A stretch of 64,000 nt of DNA from Selenomonas timonae (GTDB taxonomy: Bacteria; Bacillota; Negativicutes; Selenomonadales; Selenomonadaceae). Positions 44,923 through 53,182 of this stretch are shown here, piece after piece. The stretch spans positions 819,001 through 883,000 of the forward strand of contig NZ_CP060204.1 in assembly GCF_014250475.1 (NCBI RefSeq), given 5' to 3'. Both the position numbers and the translations under genes were made by a program. Position 1 is the stretch's first letter. Every line of letters starts with the position of its first letter. The notes below the pieces were generated by a model. The model made no database searches and was not told the DNA's origin. It saw only the letters and a program-made list of their open reading frames with translations.

Positions 44923-46165
44923 AGAAGCCGGTGTTTTCAAACACCGGCTTCTGGCGTAAAATATGAGTATGCAACAAATTTTACATAAGGATTATACATC
45001 CTACGGAGGCACATTTCAACCCAGTCTCCCCCTCAACTTTGAATTTCAAATCAAGAAGGACGATCCCGTTCGCCTCCTGCTCCACTGCATCCATCAAATG
45101 GATCTTACGCCCCTGTACAGGAACTTTAGGCGTGCCGAGCGGAATCTCGTATCACCGCATCAGCTGCTTGCCATCCTCATCTACGCATACATGAATCAAA
45201 TCTACAGTTCCCGCCGCATTGAGGAGGTATGCCTAAGGGACATCCACTTCATGTATCTGCTCGAAGGGCACCCCGCACCGGATCACGCAACCATTGCCCG
45301 TTTTCGCAGGGATCACTTTGCCCCCTGCGCCAAGGAGATTCTGGCACAAATGGCACAATTTCTCGCATCCGTTGGAGCCATCTCATTTGCAATATGGCGT
45401 GGAGGCATCCTTTATCGTATGGGCAGGTGTTTACCCGAACCCGACAGATACACGGACACTTATCCCGTTTTTGGAGGATTTTCATGCACACATCGGAAAA
45501 AGGAGCCAGAAACTCGTCGCCGATGCAGGATATGAGAGTGAGGAGAACTACCTGTATTTGAGGGAAAAGGGACAGACCTCCTACATCAAGCCGAACAACT
45601 ACGAAGTGAGCAAGAAGCGCAAATGGAAGCAGGACATCGGGCGGCGGGAGAACATGAAGTACCTTGCGGCGGAGGATGTCTACCAGTGCGCCGAGGGGCG
45701 GCGACTCGTTGTGACGGGGACGCGCAGGACAAAGAGTGCGAGCGGGTATGTGAGCGAAAAGACCATCTACACGTGTACCGACTGCAATGGCTGCGAAAGA
45801 AAGAAGCAGTGCATCCATGGCAACCACAGCAAGATACCAATGGAGGAACGAACCAAGAGATTGGAGGTTGCCAAGGTCTTTCAACGAGAGCGTGCAAAGA
45901 ACCTTGCACGGATCAAGAGCACGGAAGGAATCGTCCTGCGGATGAACCGCAGCATCCAGGCAGAGGGTGTCTTTGCACAGATCAAGGGAGCCTTTGGATT
46001 TCGCCGTTTTCTTACGAGAGGGCGTGCGAATGTCTTGGGTGAGACGATTCTGCTGGCACTGGCACACAACGTCTTCAAACTGCATCAAAAGATACAGAGC
46101 GGCACGTTGGAGCGGCATCTGGTATCATTGAGAGAAGCTGCATAAGAAGACGTCGGAAAGAAACC
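44923..46165 (+). mobile_element. Remnant of an IS1182-type insertion sequence
   Basis: Contains a broken transposase gene (44963-46145), preceded by a 12-bp hairpin AGAAGCCGGTGT/ACACCGGCTTCT (44923-44952) of the kind that blocks read-in transcription into IS elements. Element ends could not be fixed by eye, so the boundaries are approximate. It separates the rfbGH genes from the yibE/F-metal ATPase block. Confidence 0.6.
44963..46145 (+). pseudogene. IS1182-family transposase, frameshifted and internally deleted
   Basis: The N-terminal half (to ~45385, frame 2) carries the IS1182 start: LTPLYRNFRRAERNLVSPHQ and HATIARFRRDHF. The C-terminal half (from ~45385, frame 3) carries YPNPTDTRTLIPFLE, the second catalytic Asp VADAGYES, a Cys-rich CTDCNGCERKKQC and the Glu motif IQAEGVFAQIKG. 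Between them the DGTK-type first catalytic Asp segment and roughly 100 residues are missing, and the frame changes at the junction. The enzyme should be inactive. Confidence 0.85.
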
Positions 46166-46170
46166 AATAA

Positions 46171-46223
46171 GGGCACACGAATAAGGGCGAGCATTGCAAT
46201 CGTCCTTATTCGTGTGCCCTATT
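46171..46223. terminator. Strong hairpin, terminator of the minus-strand YibE/F gene
   Basis: GGGCACACGAATAAGG (46171-46186) pairs perfectly with CCTTATTCGTGTGCCC (46204-46219). Short T-rich tracts occur on both sides (TATTTC on plus; TTATTGGTTTC on minus). Confidence 0.8.
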
Positions 46224-46290
46224 TCTGTAGAGGTGCAAGTTTTCATCACCGTTGTTTCGCCGATCTGCCCCTATACGAAAATTCGTGTTG

Positions 46291-47409
46291 TTATTTCCTC
46301 CGTGGTCGAATGGTGATGAGGAAGGCGGTGGCATAGGCGGTGATGGGGATGGCGCAGAGGAGGCCGATGCTGCCGATGAGGGAGCGGACAACCTCGGTAG
46401 CGATCATGTTGAGGTTCATGATGTGCAGGAGAGAGATGTCGGGCTGTGCGGAGATGAGGAGGATGAGGGGGAGTGCGCCGCCGATGTACGCGAGGACGAG
46501 AGTGTTCGCCATCGTGCCCATGACATCGCGTCCGACGTTCAGCCCTGAGGAGACGAGTGTCTGAAACTTCGTTTTGGGGGCGAGCAGCTTCATCTCGTAC
46601 TGCGCAGAGGCGATGGAGACGGCGACATCCATGACAGCGCCGAGCGCGCCGAGGACGATGCCCGAGAAGAGTAGTTCGCGGAAGTCCACGTCCTTCAGAT
46701 AGAGTGCCTTGAGCATGCCCGCCTGTTCCTCGGAGACACCCGTGAGATAGGTAAAGTGGATGGCGAGGACGGCGAGGAGTCCTGCAACGAGGATGCCGCC
46801 GATGGTACCGATGATGGCGCCTGCGGACTTCACGTTGCGCCCGTTCACGATGAGCTGGGTTGCAAGCGTGATGACGGCACCGATGAGGATTGTCCAGAGC
46901 AGGATATGTGACGGTGCAAAGAGGATGAACGCAATGAGTCCCTTTGCAATGAGGAGAACGGCAAAGAGGAGGACAAGGAGCGCCTTGAGTCCCGTCATTC
47001 CGCCGAAGAGGATGAGGAGTGCAGCAAAGCCGAGGAGGAGGAAAAGCATGGCAGGCAGGCGGTCATAGTCGACGATGGCGTAGGTGTCGTTCTCATCGCG
47101 GACGATGATGTTATCGCCCTCCTGTGGGTGGATGTCGAAGGCCGGATTGTTCAGTGTGCGATGTGTGATCGTCGCCTCTGTCCCCTCGGCAGAGCCAGAG
47201 TCGATGCGGAGCTGCACCTCGTACTGCAGGCTGCCGGGGGCGAACTCCTTGATCTCGTTTTCCGTCTCTGTGACGCTGAGCACCTCCGCCTTGTAGGTGG
47301 GCGGGTCGCCGTCCTCTCCGCCCGGCAGGTGGAAGAGGGCATAGAGAAGTACGAGGATGGCTATGCAGACAGCGAGGAAACGCGCGAAGCGCTGCGGATG
47401 GATTTTCAT
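46291..47409 (-). CDS. YibE/F family membrane protein
   Basis: 372-aa protein. An N-terminal TM anchor (about residues 10-26) is followed by an extracytoplasmic beta-rich domain (40-120) and then seven or so TM helices from residue ~118 (MLFLLLGFAALLILFGGMTG) to the end. Characteristic strings include HRTLNNPAFDI and GALGAVMDVAVSIASAQYEM. Molecular function is unknown in this family. SD GAGGTG before the ATG. Divergent from the metal-ATPase cluster; the shared upstream region has a Fur-box-like sequence. Confidence 0.87.
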   Translation of the reverse strand: MKIHPQRFARFLAVCIAILVLLYALFHLPGGEDGDPPTYKAEVLSVTETENEIKEFAPGSLQYEVQLRIDSGSAEGTEATITHRTLNNPAFDIHPQEGDNIIVRDENDTYAIVDYDRLPAMLFLLLGFAALLILFGGMTGLKALLVLLFAVLLIAKGLIAFILFAPSHILLWTILIGAVITLATQLIVNGRNVKSAGAIIGTIGGILVAGLLAVLAIHFTYLTGVSEEQAGMLKALYLKDVDFRELLFSGIVLGALGAVMDVAVSIASAQYEMKLLAPKTKFQTLVSSGLNVGRDVMGTMANTLVLAYIGGALPLILLISAQPDISLLHIMNLNMIATEVVRSLIGSIGLLCAIPITAYATAFLITIRPRRK

Positions 47410-47469
47410 AAGGGCACCTCTTCATGGAATATTGAGATGATTGAGACGACTGAGATTATCATACATGCT

Positions 47470-47488
47470 GATAATGATATTTATATTA
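47470..47488. promoter_or_regulatory. Fur-box-like palindrome between yibE/F and the metal ATPase cluster
   Basis: GATAATGATATTTATATTA matches the classical Fur 19-mer at about 14 positions and lies within a wider partial palindrome CATGCT...AGCATG (47464-47493). Position suits control of either divergent transcript. Assignment is tentative. Confidence 0.35.
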
Positions 47489-47527
47489 GCATGAAGGCAA
47501 TACTTATTCCTGATTACGTCGGAAGTA

Positions 47528-47556
47528 TTGACAACACTGGTATTCTCACATATACT
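47528..47556 (+). promoter_or_regulatory. Promoter of the metal ATPase cluster
   Basis: Perfect TTGACA (47528-47533), 17-nt spacer, TATACT (47551-47556). The predicted leader to 47734 is ~170 nt, with a GCCCC/GGGGC hairpin before the SD and an unsupported 26-codon frame (47570-47650). Confidence 0.75.
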
Positions 47557-47733
47557 GAGAACAACAAGATGATTCCGGAGACGGAGCGGGCACGCATGCT
47601 GCCAAGGCTCTGCGGCGCAGGAATTGTCAACGATGCGGATGTTCTGTAACGTTGCATCGTTCACTCAGTTCTGAGGCAAGGCGCCGCGTTCGATTATGCC
47701 CCAATGGGGCGCTATACATAAGGAGGAGTTATC

Positions 47734-47934
47734 ATGTTCTCGAAGACAGATTTCTGGATTGGCCTTGCAGTCGGTGCGGTGGCGGGTATCTTTGGCTACC
47801 GTTTTATGCAGGAGCGTACGCAGCAGCTTGCGGCACTCGAGGCAGGACAGGCGGATCTCTCGCTGGCAGAGCTTCAGCGTCAGAAGGAGGAGCTTGAGGA
47901 TCTGATTGCGGCGCAGTCTGCATCGGAGCAGTAA
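47734..47934 (+). CDS. Small single-TM, coiled-coil protein (YtxH-like shape)
   Basis: 66-aa protein with one TM segment (about residues 7-23, FWIGLAVGAVAGIFGYRF) and a Glu/Gln-rich helix afterwards. Excellent SD (AAGGAGGAG). No family recognised. Its position as first gene of the HMA2/P-type ATPase cluster suggests an accessory or membrane-scaffold role. An attenuator-like hairpin follows. Confidence 0.75.
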   Translation: MFSKTDFWIGLAVGAVAGIFGYRFMQERTQQLAALEAGQADLSLAELQRQKEELEDLIAAQSASEQ

Positions 47935-47950
47935 GAGTTCCATAGGTCAC

Positions 47951-47988
47951 GGGGCTGCCGCGCATTTGCGCGCAGCCTTTTTTTCTAA
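47951..47988 (+). terminator. Attenuator-like hairpin inside the metal ATPase cluster
   Basis: GGCTGCCGCGC / GCGCGCAGCC hairpin followed by T7, between the small protein gene and the first HMA2 gene; readthrough is needed to express the pump unless another promoter exists. Confidence 0.75.
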
Positions 47989-48013
47989 AAGAAAGAGAGG
48001 AAGCAATCTTCCC

Positions 48014-48325
48014 ATGAATATTTTCGATACGATCAAGAACGCGATTCCGCAGTCGGCGATGGATGTCTTCGTGCGTACGACGGATATTGCATCCTATATG
48101 CCGGGGCGTGTGCGTCTCTACAGCAAGCAGCTCGTGAACAACGCTGCACTCGAGGCGCAGGTGCAGGCGCATCTCAGCGCGCTCGCGGAGATTGAGCGCG
48201 TGGAGACGAATATTGCGACGGGCTCGATCCTCATCACATATGAGCCAGAGCGTCTGCGTGCAAATGCGGAGCTTCGGCGCGTCGAGAACTATATGCGCAC
48301 GCATGCGAAGAGGAGGGCATCATGA
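48014..48325 (+). CDS. HMA2-type domain protein without CxxC
   Basis: 103-aa protein. About residues 33-95 (PGRVRLYSKQL ... IATGSILITYEP) fit the ferredoxin-like HMA_2 domain, which lacks the metal-binding CxxC of true HMA domains; no Cys is present at all. The start is ATG 48014 (an upstream AGAGAGGAAG is the plausible SD). Its stop overlaps the next start by four bases (ATGA), so translation is coupled to the second HMA2 protein. Confidence 0.8.
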   Translation: MNIFDTIKNAIPQSAMDVFVRTTDIASYMPGRVRLYSKQLVNNAALEAQVQAHLSALAEIERVETNIATGSILITYEPERLRANAELRRVENYMRTHAKRRAS

Positions 48326-49080
48326 ACTATGTTTCGGGATTGATGCTTGGCGCATCTATTGCGAATATGCTGCGGCAGACACTCAGCGGTACGGGCGATA
48401 TGAATGCGATGCAGGGCATGCGCGGCGGGCGCGGGCGCATGATGCCGGGCGGACAGTCCGCCGCCTTTCCCTCGATGACGGGAAGTCTTGCGGGCAGTGC
48501 TTCCGCGCTGACGGGGCTCTTTGGGGGCTCCGGGCGGACGGGCGGTCTTGCGGGGCTTCTGCCGTCTGCGGGGACAGCTGAATCCTCTGCTGCCGCTGCG
48601 CATCAGGGTCGGACTTCCTCGGAGCTGCCCTTCATCTGCGTGCATGCATCGCCTGGACGTCGCCGCTATCGGACGCCGTATCTGACGCCGGAGTTTGCAC
48701 AGGTGCTCGAGGAGTGCCTCGTGCGTCTCCCGTTCGTGACGCGGGTGCGCGCAAATGCGGTTGCAGGAAGTATATTGCTCACCTATATGCCCGAGGATGA
48801 GGCACATATCCTCGTGCTCGCAGAGGGGCTGGAGGAGATCTTCTCCGAGGGGCGTACGGCTCCGCCGCCCGCGACGCTTGCGCAGAGTGTGCGCCGTTCG
48901 GTACATGATTTTAGCGGATGGATTCAGAGGCATACGGGCGGGGCACTCGATCTCAGCTCGGTGGTTGCGGGCGTGTTCGTTCTGCGCGGCATTCGCCAGC
49001 TCGTGTTGTCGAATAATACGCCGTCGGGCTCGCAGATGCTCTGGTGGGCGCTGACGCTGATGAGAGGGTGGCGGGTATGA
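48322..49080 (+). CDS. Gly/Ala/Ser-rich protein with HMA2-type domain
   Basis: 252-aa protein: a low-complexity N-terminal ~95 residues rich in Gly/Met/Ser (MRGGRGRMMPGGQS), an HMA2-like region about 100-165 (CVHASPGRRRYRT ... AVAGSILLTYMPED), and a C-terminal hydrophobic patch near 215-230 (VVAGVFVLRGIRQLVL). It overlaps the ATPase start (ATGA at 49077), giving a tight four-gene translational unit. Function unknown; a dedicated partner of the pump is inferred from coupling. Confidence 0.78.
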   Translation: MNYVSGLMLGASIANMLRQTLSGTGDMNAMQGMRGGRGRMMPGGQSAAFPSMTGSLAGSASALTGLFGGSGRTGGLAGLLPSAGTAESSAAAAHQGRTSSELPFICVHASPGRRRYRTPYLTPEFAQVLEECLVRLPFVTRVRANAVAGSILLTYMPEDEAHILVLAEGLEEIFSEGRTAPPPATLAQSVRRSVHDFSGWIQRHTGGALDLSSVVAGVFVLRGIRQLVLSNNTPSGSQMLWWALTLMRGWRV

Positions 49081-51191
49081 CGAAGCTCGTACATACGCGC
49101 ATCCGTCTGCGTGGGGAGCTGCCGCGCGCAGACGCCCTCCAGCTTGCGGCGCGGCTGCGCCGCTTCCCTGCCGTGACGGCGGCATCGGTACGCGACGGCG
49201 CGGTAGAACTCTGGCACGAGGGACAGATTCCCGCTGCGCGCATTCTTGGCGTCGCGGAGCGTGCCGTGCGTGAGGCGGCAGAGAAGACGGTGACACCGAC
49301 GGAGCAGATGGCGGAGTTTCGCCGCGATGCCGTGATCTCGCTTGCGAGTTTTGCGGCGATGGAGCTGCTGCGGCGCGGCGCACCCGAGCTCTTTGCCTCG
49401 CTCAAGGTTCTGCGGTCTCTGCTCGTGCTCGGTATTTCGCGCAATTTCATCAAGACCGGCATTGGAGGTCTGCTCAAAGACCGCCAGCCGAATGCGGATA
49501 CGCTGACCACGACGGCGGTCATCGCCTCCGTACTTGCGGGCAAGCCCGAGTCGAGTCTCATGCTGCTCGCGCTCAGCAACGGCGCGGAAATGCTGACGAG
49601 CTATGCGGCGGAGAAAGCGCGCACGCATATCTCGGGGCTGCTCTCGCTCGGACAGCGCGATGTCTGGCTGGTTGAAGAGACGGCGGACGGCGAGGTTGAG
49701 CGGAAGGTGCCTGTGGAGGAGGTGCGCCCCGGCGATACGATCGCCGTGCACGCGGGTGAGAAGATTGTGATCGACGGGCGTGTGCTGCGCGGCGATGCGG
49801 CGGTGACGCAGGCGTCGATTACGGGCGAATCCGCGCCCGCGATGAAGCACGAGGGCGCGCCAGTCTACGCGGGCAGCGTGGTCGAGGCGGGTGAGCTCGT
49901 CGTCAAGGTGGAGAAGGTGGGCGGCGATACGTCGCTCGCGCATATCGTTCACCTCGTCGAGGAGGCGCAGATGCGCCGTGCGCCCGTGCAGAATTTTGCC
50001 GACCAGATGGCGAACTATCTCGTGCCCGTGTCCTTCCTCGGCGCGGCGATTGTCTACGGGGCAACGCGCGACTGGGGGCGGGTGCTGAATCTGCTCTTTA
50101 TCGACTTTTCCTGCGGTCTGAAACTCTCCACGGCGACGGCTATGTCGGCGTCGATCGCTGCGGCTGCAAAGCGCGGCATTCTCGTCAAGGGCGGCAACTA
50201 CATCGAGGCGCTTGCACGCACGGATACGGTTGTGCTCGACAAGACGGGAACGCTGACGGTCGGCGTGCCGGAGATCACGTTCATCCGCACGGCAGCAGGT
50301 GTGACGGAGAAGGAGGTCATTCTCCTCGCGGCGTCGGCGGAGGAGCACTCAGTGCATCCGCTCGCGGTGGCAATCCAGAAATATGTAGAGGAGAAGGAGT
50401 GGGTAACGCCGCAGCATCGCTCCTCAAAGACCATTGTGGCGCGCGGCATGCTTGCCGAGGTGCCCGATTTCGAGGGGTATACGGGCGGAACGGTGCGCGT
50501 CGGCAGCCGCCGCTTCCTCCAAGAGAATGGAATCACGGACGAGGAGGAGCTTGGTGCCCAGGTCGTCGGCAAGAATCTCCTCTACGTGGCGCGTGATGCG
50601 CAGCTCATCGGCATCATCGGCATCGAGGATCCCATTCGGCCGAAGATGAAGAAGACGCTGAATCAGCTGCGCCGCTGCGGCGTGGATGAGATCGTCATGC
50701 TGACGGGTGATGCGAAGGCGGTCGCGGCAGATGTCGCGCGCGAGATGGATGTGGACTCCTATCACGCGGAGATCCTGCCCGAGGACAAGTCGCGCTATGT
50801 CAATGAACTGCGCCAGCGCGGCACGGTGATGATGGTCGGCGACGGGATCAACGATGCACCTGCGCTCGCGTTTGCGGATGTGGGCGTCTCGCTCGGCGGA
50901 CGTCAGACGGACATTGCAGCGGAGTCCTCGGCGGTGACGATCCACGCGGAGGATCCCACGCGCCTCGTGGAGGCGCTGCGTCTCGGACAGCGGACGATGC
51001 ACCTTGTGCACCAGAATTTCAAGGCAACGCTGCTCATCAACTCGTCGGCGATGCTGCTCGGCGCACTCGGCTCGATCAGTCCGCTCGCGGCAGCGGCGAT
51101 CCACAACACGGCGACACTCGGCGTCGTGCTGAACAGCTGTCGCATCCTGACACCCGAGGGCGGCATTTTCGCACGGCGCACACGGCCATGA
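49077..51191 (+). CDS. P1B-type cation-transporting ATPase with atypical membrane metal motif
   Basis: 704-aa pump. An N-terminal HMA2-like ~75 residues without CxxC is followed by TM helices, actuator loop TGES (~250), the transmembrane motif FSCGLKLSTATA (~343) in place of the usual CPC, phosphorylation site DKTGTLT (~386), P-domain TGDAK and GDGINDAPALA (~587), and final TM helices. The core catalytic cycle is intact. The S-C-G variant of CPx makes metal specificity unclear. Last gene of the cluster, co-translated with two HMA2 proteins. Confidence 0.9.
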   Translation: MTKLVHTRIRLRGELPRADALQLAARLRRFPAVTAASVRDGAVELWHEGQIPAARILGVAERAVREAAEKTVTPTEQMAEFRRDAVISLASFAAMELLRRGAPELFASLKVLRSLLVLGISRNFIKTGIGGLLKDRQPNADTLTTTAVIASVLAGKPESSLMLLALSNGAEMLTSYAAEKARTHISGLLSLGQRDVWLVEETADGEVERKVPVEEVRPGDTIAVHAGEKIVIDGRVLRGDAAVTQASITGESAPAMKHEGAPVYAGSVVEAGELVVKVEKVGGDTSLAHIVHLVEEAQMRRAPVQNFADQMANYLVPVSFLGAAIVYGATRDWGRVLNLLFIDFSCGLKLSTATAMSASIAAAAKRGILVKGGNYIEALARTDTVVLDKTGTLTVGVPEITFIRTAAGVTEKEVILLAASAEEHSVHPLAVAIQKYVEEKEWVTPQHRSSKTIVARGMLAEVPDFEGYTGGTVRVGSRRFLQENGITDEEELGAQVVGKNLLYVARDAQLIGIIGIEDPIRPKMKKTLNQLRRCGVDEIVMLTGDAKAVAADVAREMDVDSYHAEILPEDKSRYVNELRQRGTVMMVGDGINDAPALAFADVGVSLGGRQTDIAAESSAVTIHAEDPTRLVEALRLGQRTMHLVHQNFKATLLINSSAMLLGALGSISPLAAAAIHNTATLGVVLNSCRILTPEGGIFARRTRP

Positions 51192-51221
51192 CGGGGTGAA
51201 CTGTTCTCCTACCTTAAAGTA

Positions 51222-51250
51222 TTGATTTTTCCTGTATCCTGTTGTAGAAT
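51222..51250 (+). promoter_or_regulatory. Promoter of the late flagellar cluster
   Basis: TTGATT (51222-51227), 17-nt spacer, TAGAAT (51245-51250), ~75 nt before yvyF. Confidence 0.55.
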
Positions 51251-51325
51251 ACGAGGGAATGAAATGAAAAGATAGTTTCGGATCACGCATCTACCGATCC
51301 GCTATTTGGGAGGAGAGTTTTGTCA

Positions 51326-51745
51326 ATGGCAGGAAAGATGAAGAACTGCTCAAGCTGCGGGAAGGTATTTGTTTCGATCAACAATGCTCGTATCTGCGTG
51401 GATTGCCGCGAGAAGGAAGAGCAGTGGGAGAAGCAGATCGTAGAGTATGTGCGTGATCATCCGAAGAGCCAGATCCCCGAGATCGTCGAGGCGACGGGGG
51501 TCCAGGAGCCGGTGATCCGCCGCATGATTCGCGAGGGGCGCTTTATCTCCTCCGATGTCCAGCTCTTCTATCCGTGTGACAAATGCGGCTCGCCGATCCA
51601 GAAGGGGCAGTACTGCGACAAGTGTCAGAAGGAGATGCGCGAGGAGCTGACGGCGGCTGTTGCAAAGAAGTCCGCCTCGGGCATGCGCACGACTTCGGAC
51701 GGCTCCGGCGGACGGCGCGGCTATGTGACGCTCGGTGATAAATAA
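51326..51745 (+). CDS. yvyF: Flagellar operon zinc-ribbon protein (YvyF/TIGR03826 family)
   Basis: 139-aa protein with two treble-clef zinc knuckles, CSSCGK...CVDC (N-terminal) and CDKCG...CDKC (around residue 90), flanking a small helical wHTH-like segment (VEATGVQEPVIRRMIREG). This architecture matches the flagellar-operon YvyF proteins that precede flgM in Firmicutes. ATG 51326 with GGAGGAGAG upstream. A terminator separates it from flgM. Confidence 0.87.
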   Translation: MAGKMKNCSSCGKVFVSINNARICVDCREKEEQWEKQIVEYVRDHPKSQIPEIVEATGVQEPVIRRMIREGRFISSDVQLFYPCDKCGSPIQKGQYCDKCQKEMREELTAAVAKKSASGMRTTSDGSGGRRGYVTLGDK

Positions 51746-51762
51746 AAACTCAAGAACGCGTG

Positions 51763-51800
51763 CTTAGGAAAAATTTCTTAAGTACGCGTCTTTTTTTTTC
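51763..51800 (+). terminator. yvyF terminator
   Basis: ACGCGTGCTTAGG / CTTAAGTACGCGT imperfect hairpin followed by T9. Confidence 0.85.
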
Positions 51801-51802
51801 GA

Positions 51803-51828
51803 TAAAGAATGTGAAAGGACTCCGACCC
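51803..51828 (+). promoter_or_regulatory. Possible sigma-28 promoter for flgM
   Basis: TAAA (51803-51806), 15-nt spacer, CCGACCC (51822-51828), against sigma-D consensus TAAA-N15-CCGATAT. The -10 half is imperfect. Confidence 0.4.
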
Positions 51829-51872
51829 TTTTTCGGAGGGTATATCGGAGCAATACATAGGTGGTGAAGAAT

Positions 51873-52142
51873 ATGTTGATCAGCAATCATGCAGTTGCGG
51901 CTGTGAGCCGTCTCTATGCGGGCAGCCAGTCGACAGGAACGCGCCGTGTGGATGCAGTCAGCGCCGTACAGCGTCCCGATGCACTCGAACTCTCAGGCGA
52001 GGTGCAGAGCTTTGGCGATATCCTGCAAAAACTGCGGGGCATGGACGACGTCCGCACGGAGCGCGTGGAGGCGCTCGCGGCACGCACACAGGAGCCTGCA
52101 TCCTCGGATATTGCAGCGAAGATGCTCGCAATGCGCTACTGA
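51873..52142 (+). CDS. flgM: Negative regulator of flagellin synthesis (anti-sigma-28 factor)
   Basis: 89-aa FlgM: it holds sigma-28 inactive until exported through the completed hook. Family features are the N-terminal IS-NHAVAAVSRLY, central PDALELSGEVQSF and the C-terminal sigma-binding helices with ERVEALAARTQE ... DIAAKML. ATG 51873 with AGGTGG upstream; GTG 51861 is an alternative. Followed by the chaperone genes, as in Bacillus flgM-flgN-flgK. Confidence 0.87.
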   Translation: MLISNHAVAAVSRLYAGSQSTGTRRVDAVSAVQRPDALELSGEVQSFGDILQKLRGMDDVRTERVEALAARTQEPASSDIAAKMLAMRY

Positions 52143-52156
52143 TATGGGGCGCACTC

Positions 52157-52645
52157 ATGTGGAATGTATTTACGACAACCCTTGAGGAATTATATCGTCA
52201 GTATGAGAAGATCCGTGCTCTGCAGGAGAAGAAGCGCGGCGTTCTTGTTGCGCTCGATATGGCAGCACTCGAGAAGCTGACCGCCGAAGAGGATTTTCTT
52301 GCAAAGGCCGTGCAACAGCTCGAAAAGCAGCGCCTGACGCAGCTTGCACAGATCGCACAGGTGACGCCCGGTGTCAGTGCCGAGACGAATATGGAGGAGC
52401 TGGCACTCCTCGCGCCGACGGATGCGGCTCACCGCTCCGTGCTCGCCGCGAGCCGAAATCTCAGCCGCATCGTCAAGGAGACGGCGGAGCGCAGCGAGGC
52501 GAATTCCCTCCTGATCGAGGGGGCGCTCATCGCGGTAAACCGCCAGCTTGGCAAAATCGGTGGCGCTGTTGTCGATCCCGTCTATGGAAACACGGGCGGC
52601 GAGCAGGTGCGGCATCTGAAGAAGAATCTGGACTATAAGGCGTGA
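52157..52645 (+). CDS. flgN: FlgN-family flagellar export chaperone
   Basis: 162-aa predominantly helical protein with heptad-rich N-terminal coiled coil (LEELYRQYEKIRALQEKKRGVL). It fits FlgN, the cytosolic chaperone for FlgK and FlgL. ATG 52157, 14 bp after flgM; order flgM-flgN-x-flgK-flgL supports it. Confidence 0.82.
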   Translation: MWNVFTTTLEELYRQYEKIRALQEKKRGVLVALDMAALEKLTAEEDFLAKAVQQLEKQRLTQLAQIAQVTPGVSAETNMEELALLAPTDAAHRSVLAASRNLSRIVKETAERSEANSLLIEGALIAVNRQLGKIGGAVVDPVYGNTGGEQVRHLKKNLDYKA

Positions 52646-52651
52646 ACGGCG

Positions 52652-53143
52652 ATGACGAATGAAACCCGTGAGGCGCTTGTGCTCCTGAAGGCACAGCTCG
52701 CTGCCTGCGAGGAGGCGGCACATCGCTTCGCCGCACTCAGCGATGCCCTCTGTCAGAGTGCATCGGGGGGCGGCGTTGCGGAGCCGACGGCGGCAGCGGA
52801 GCACAGCCTGACTGAGGTGCGGTCACTCGCACGCCGACAGTCGGACTTCCTTGCAAATACTGGCGCAGAAAGCCTTTCTGTTATCGTTTCGCGTGAGCCG
52901 AATCTACGTGAACGCCTCGCCGTCGAGCGTGTCCTGCGTGCCGTTGCAGCGCGTCAGGCAGAGCTGCGGGAGCGCATACAGATCTGCGCGGAGCTGCTGC
53001 AGAACAGCGCTGCGTTTGTGAACTATCAGCTCAACGTCATCTCCGGCACCGTTGCCGAGGATACCTACGGCAGATCGCAGCCCGTTGCGGGCCCTGCACC
53101 GGGTGTGAACCGTGCGGTTGCGATGTTTGATGCGGATGTATAA
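52652..53143 (+). CDS. Second FlgN-like helical protein
   Basis: 163-aa all-helical protein between flgN and flgK. Size, helical content and end region (LLQNSAAFVNYQLNVISGTV) resemble the preceding FlgN (LLIEGALIAVNRQLGKIGGAV), suggesting a diverged tandem duplicate. SD is weak. A dedicated chaperone for one of FlgK/FlgL is an inference; no direct family match is claimed. Confidence 0.7.
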   Translation: MTNETREALVLLKAQLAACEEAAHRFAALSDALCQSASGGGVAEPTAAAEHSLTEVRSLARRQSDFLANTGAESLSVIVSREPNLRERLAVERVLRAVAARQAELRERIQICAELLQNSAAFVNYQLNVISGTVAEDTYGRSQPVAGPAPGVNRAVAMFDADV

Positions 53144-53182
53144 AGAGTCAGAGATAAGAGTAGGGAAAGAGTGAGGGATCAT

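Noticed and set aside
44963-46145. Functional IS with programmed frameshifting
   Set aside because: The first catalytic Asp region is deleted, so frameshifting alone could not restore an active transposase.
47570-47650. 26-codon ORF in the metal-ATPase leader as a leader peptide
   Set aside because: No Shine-Dalgarno and no regulatory codon run; kept only as part of the leader description.
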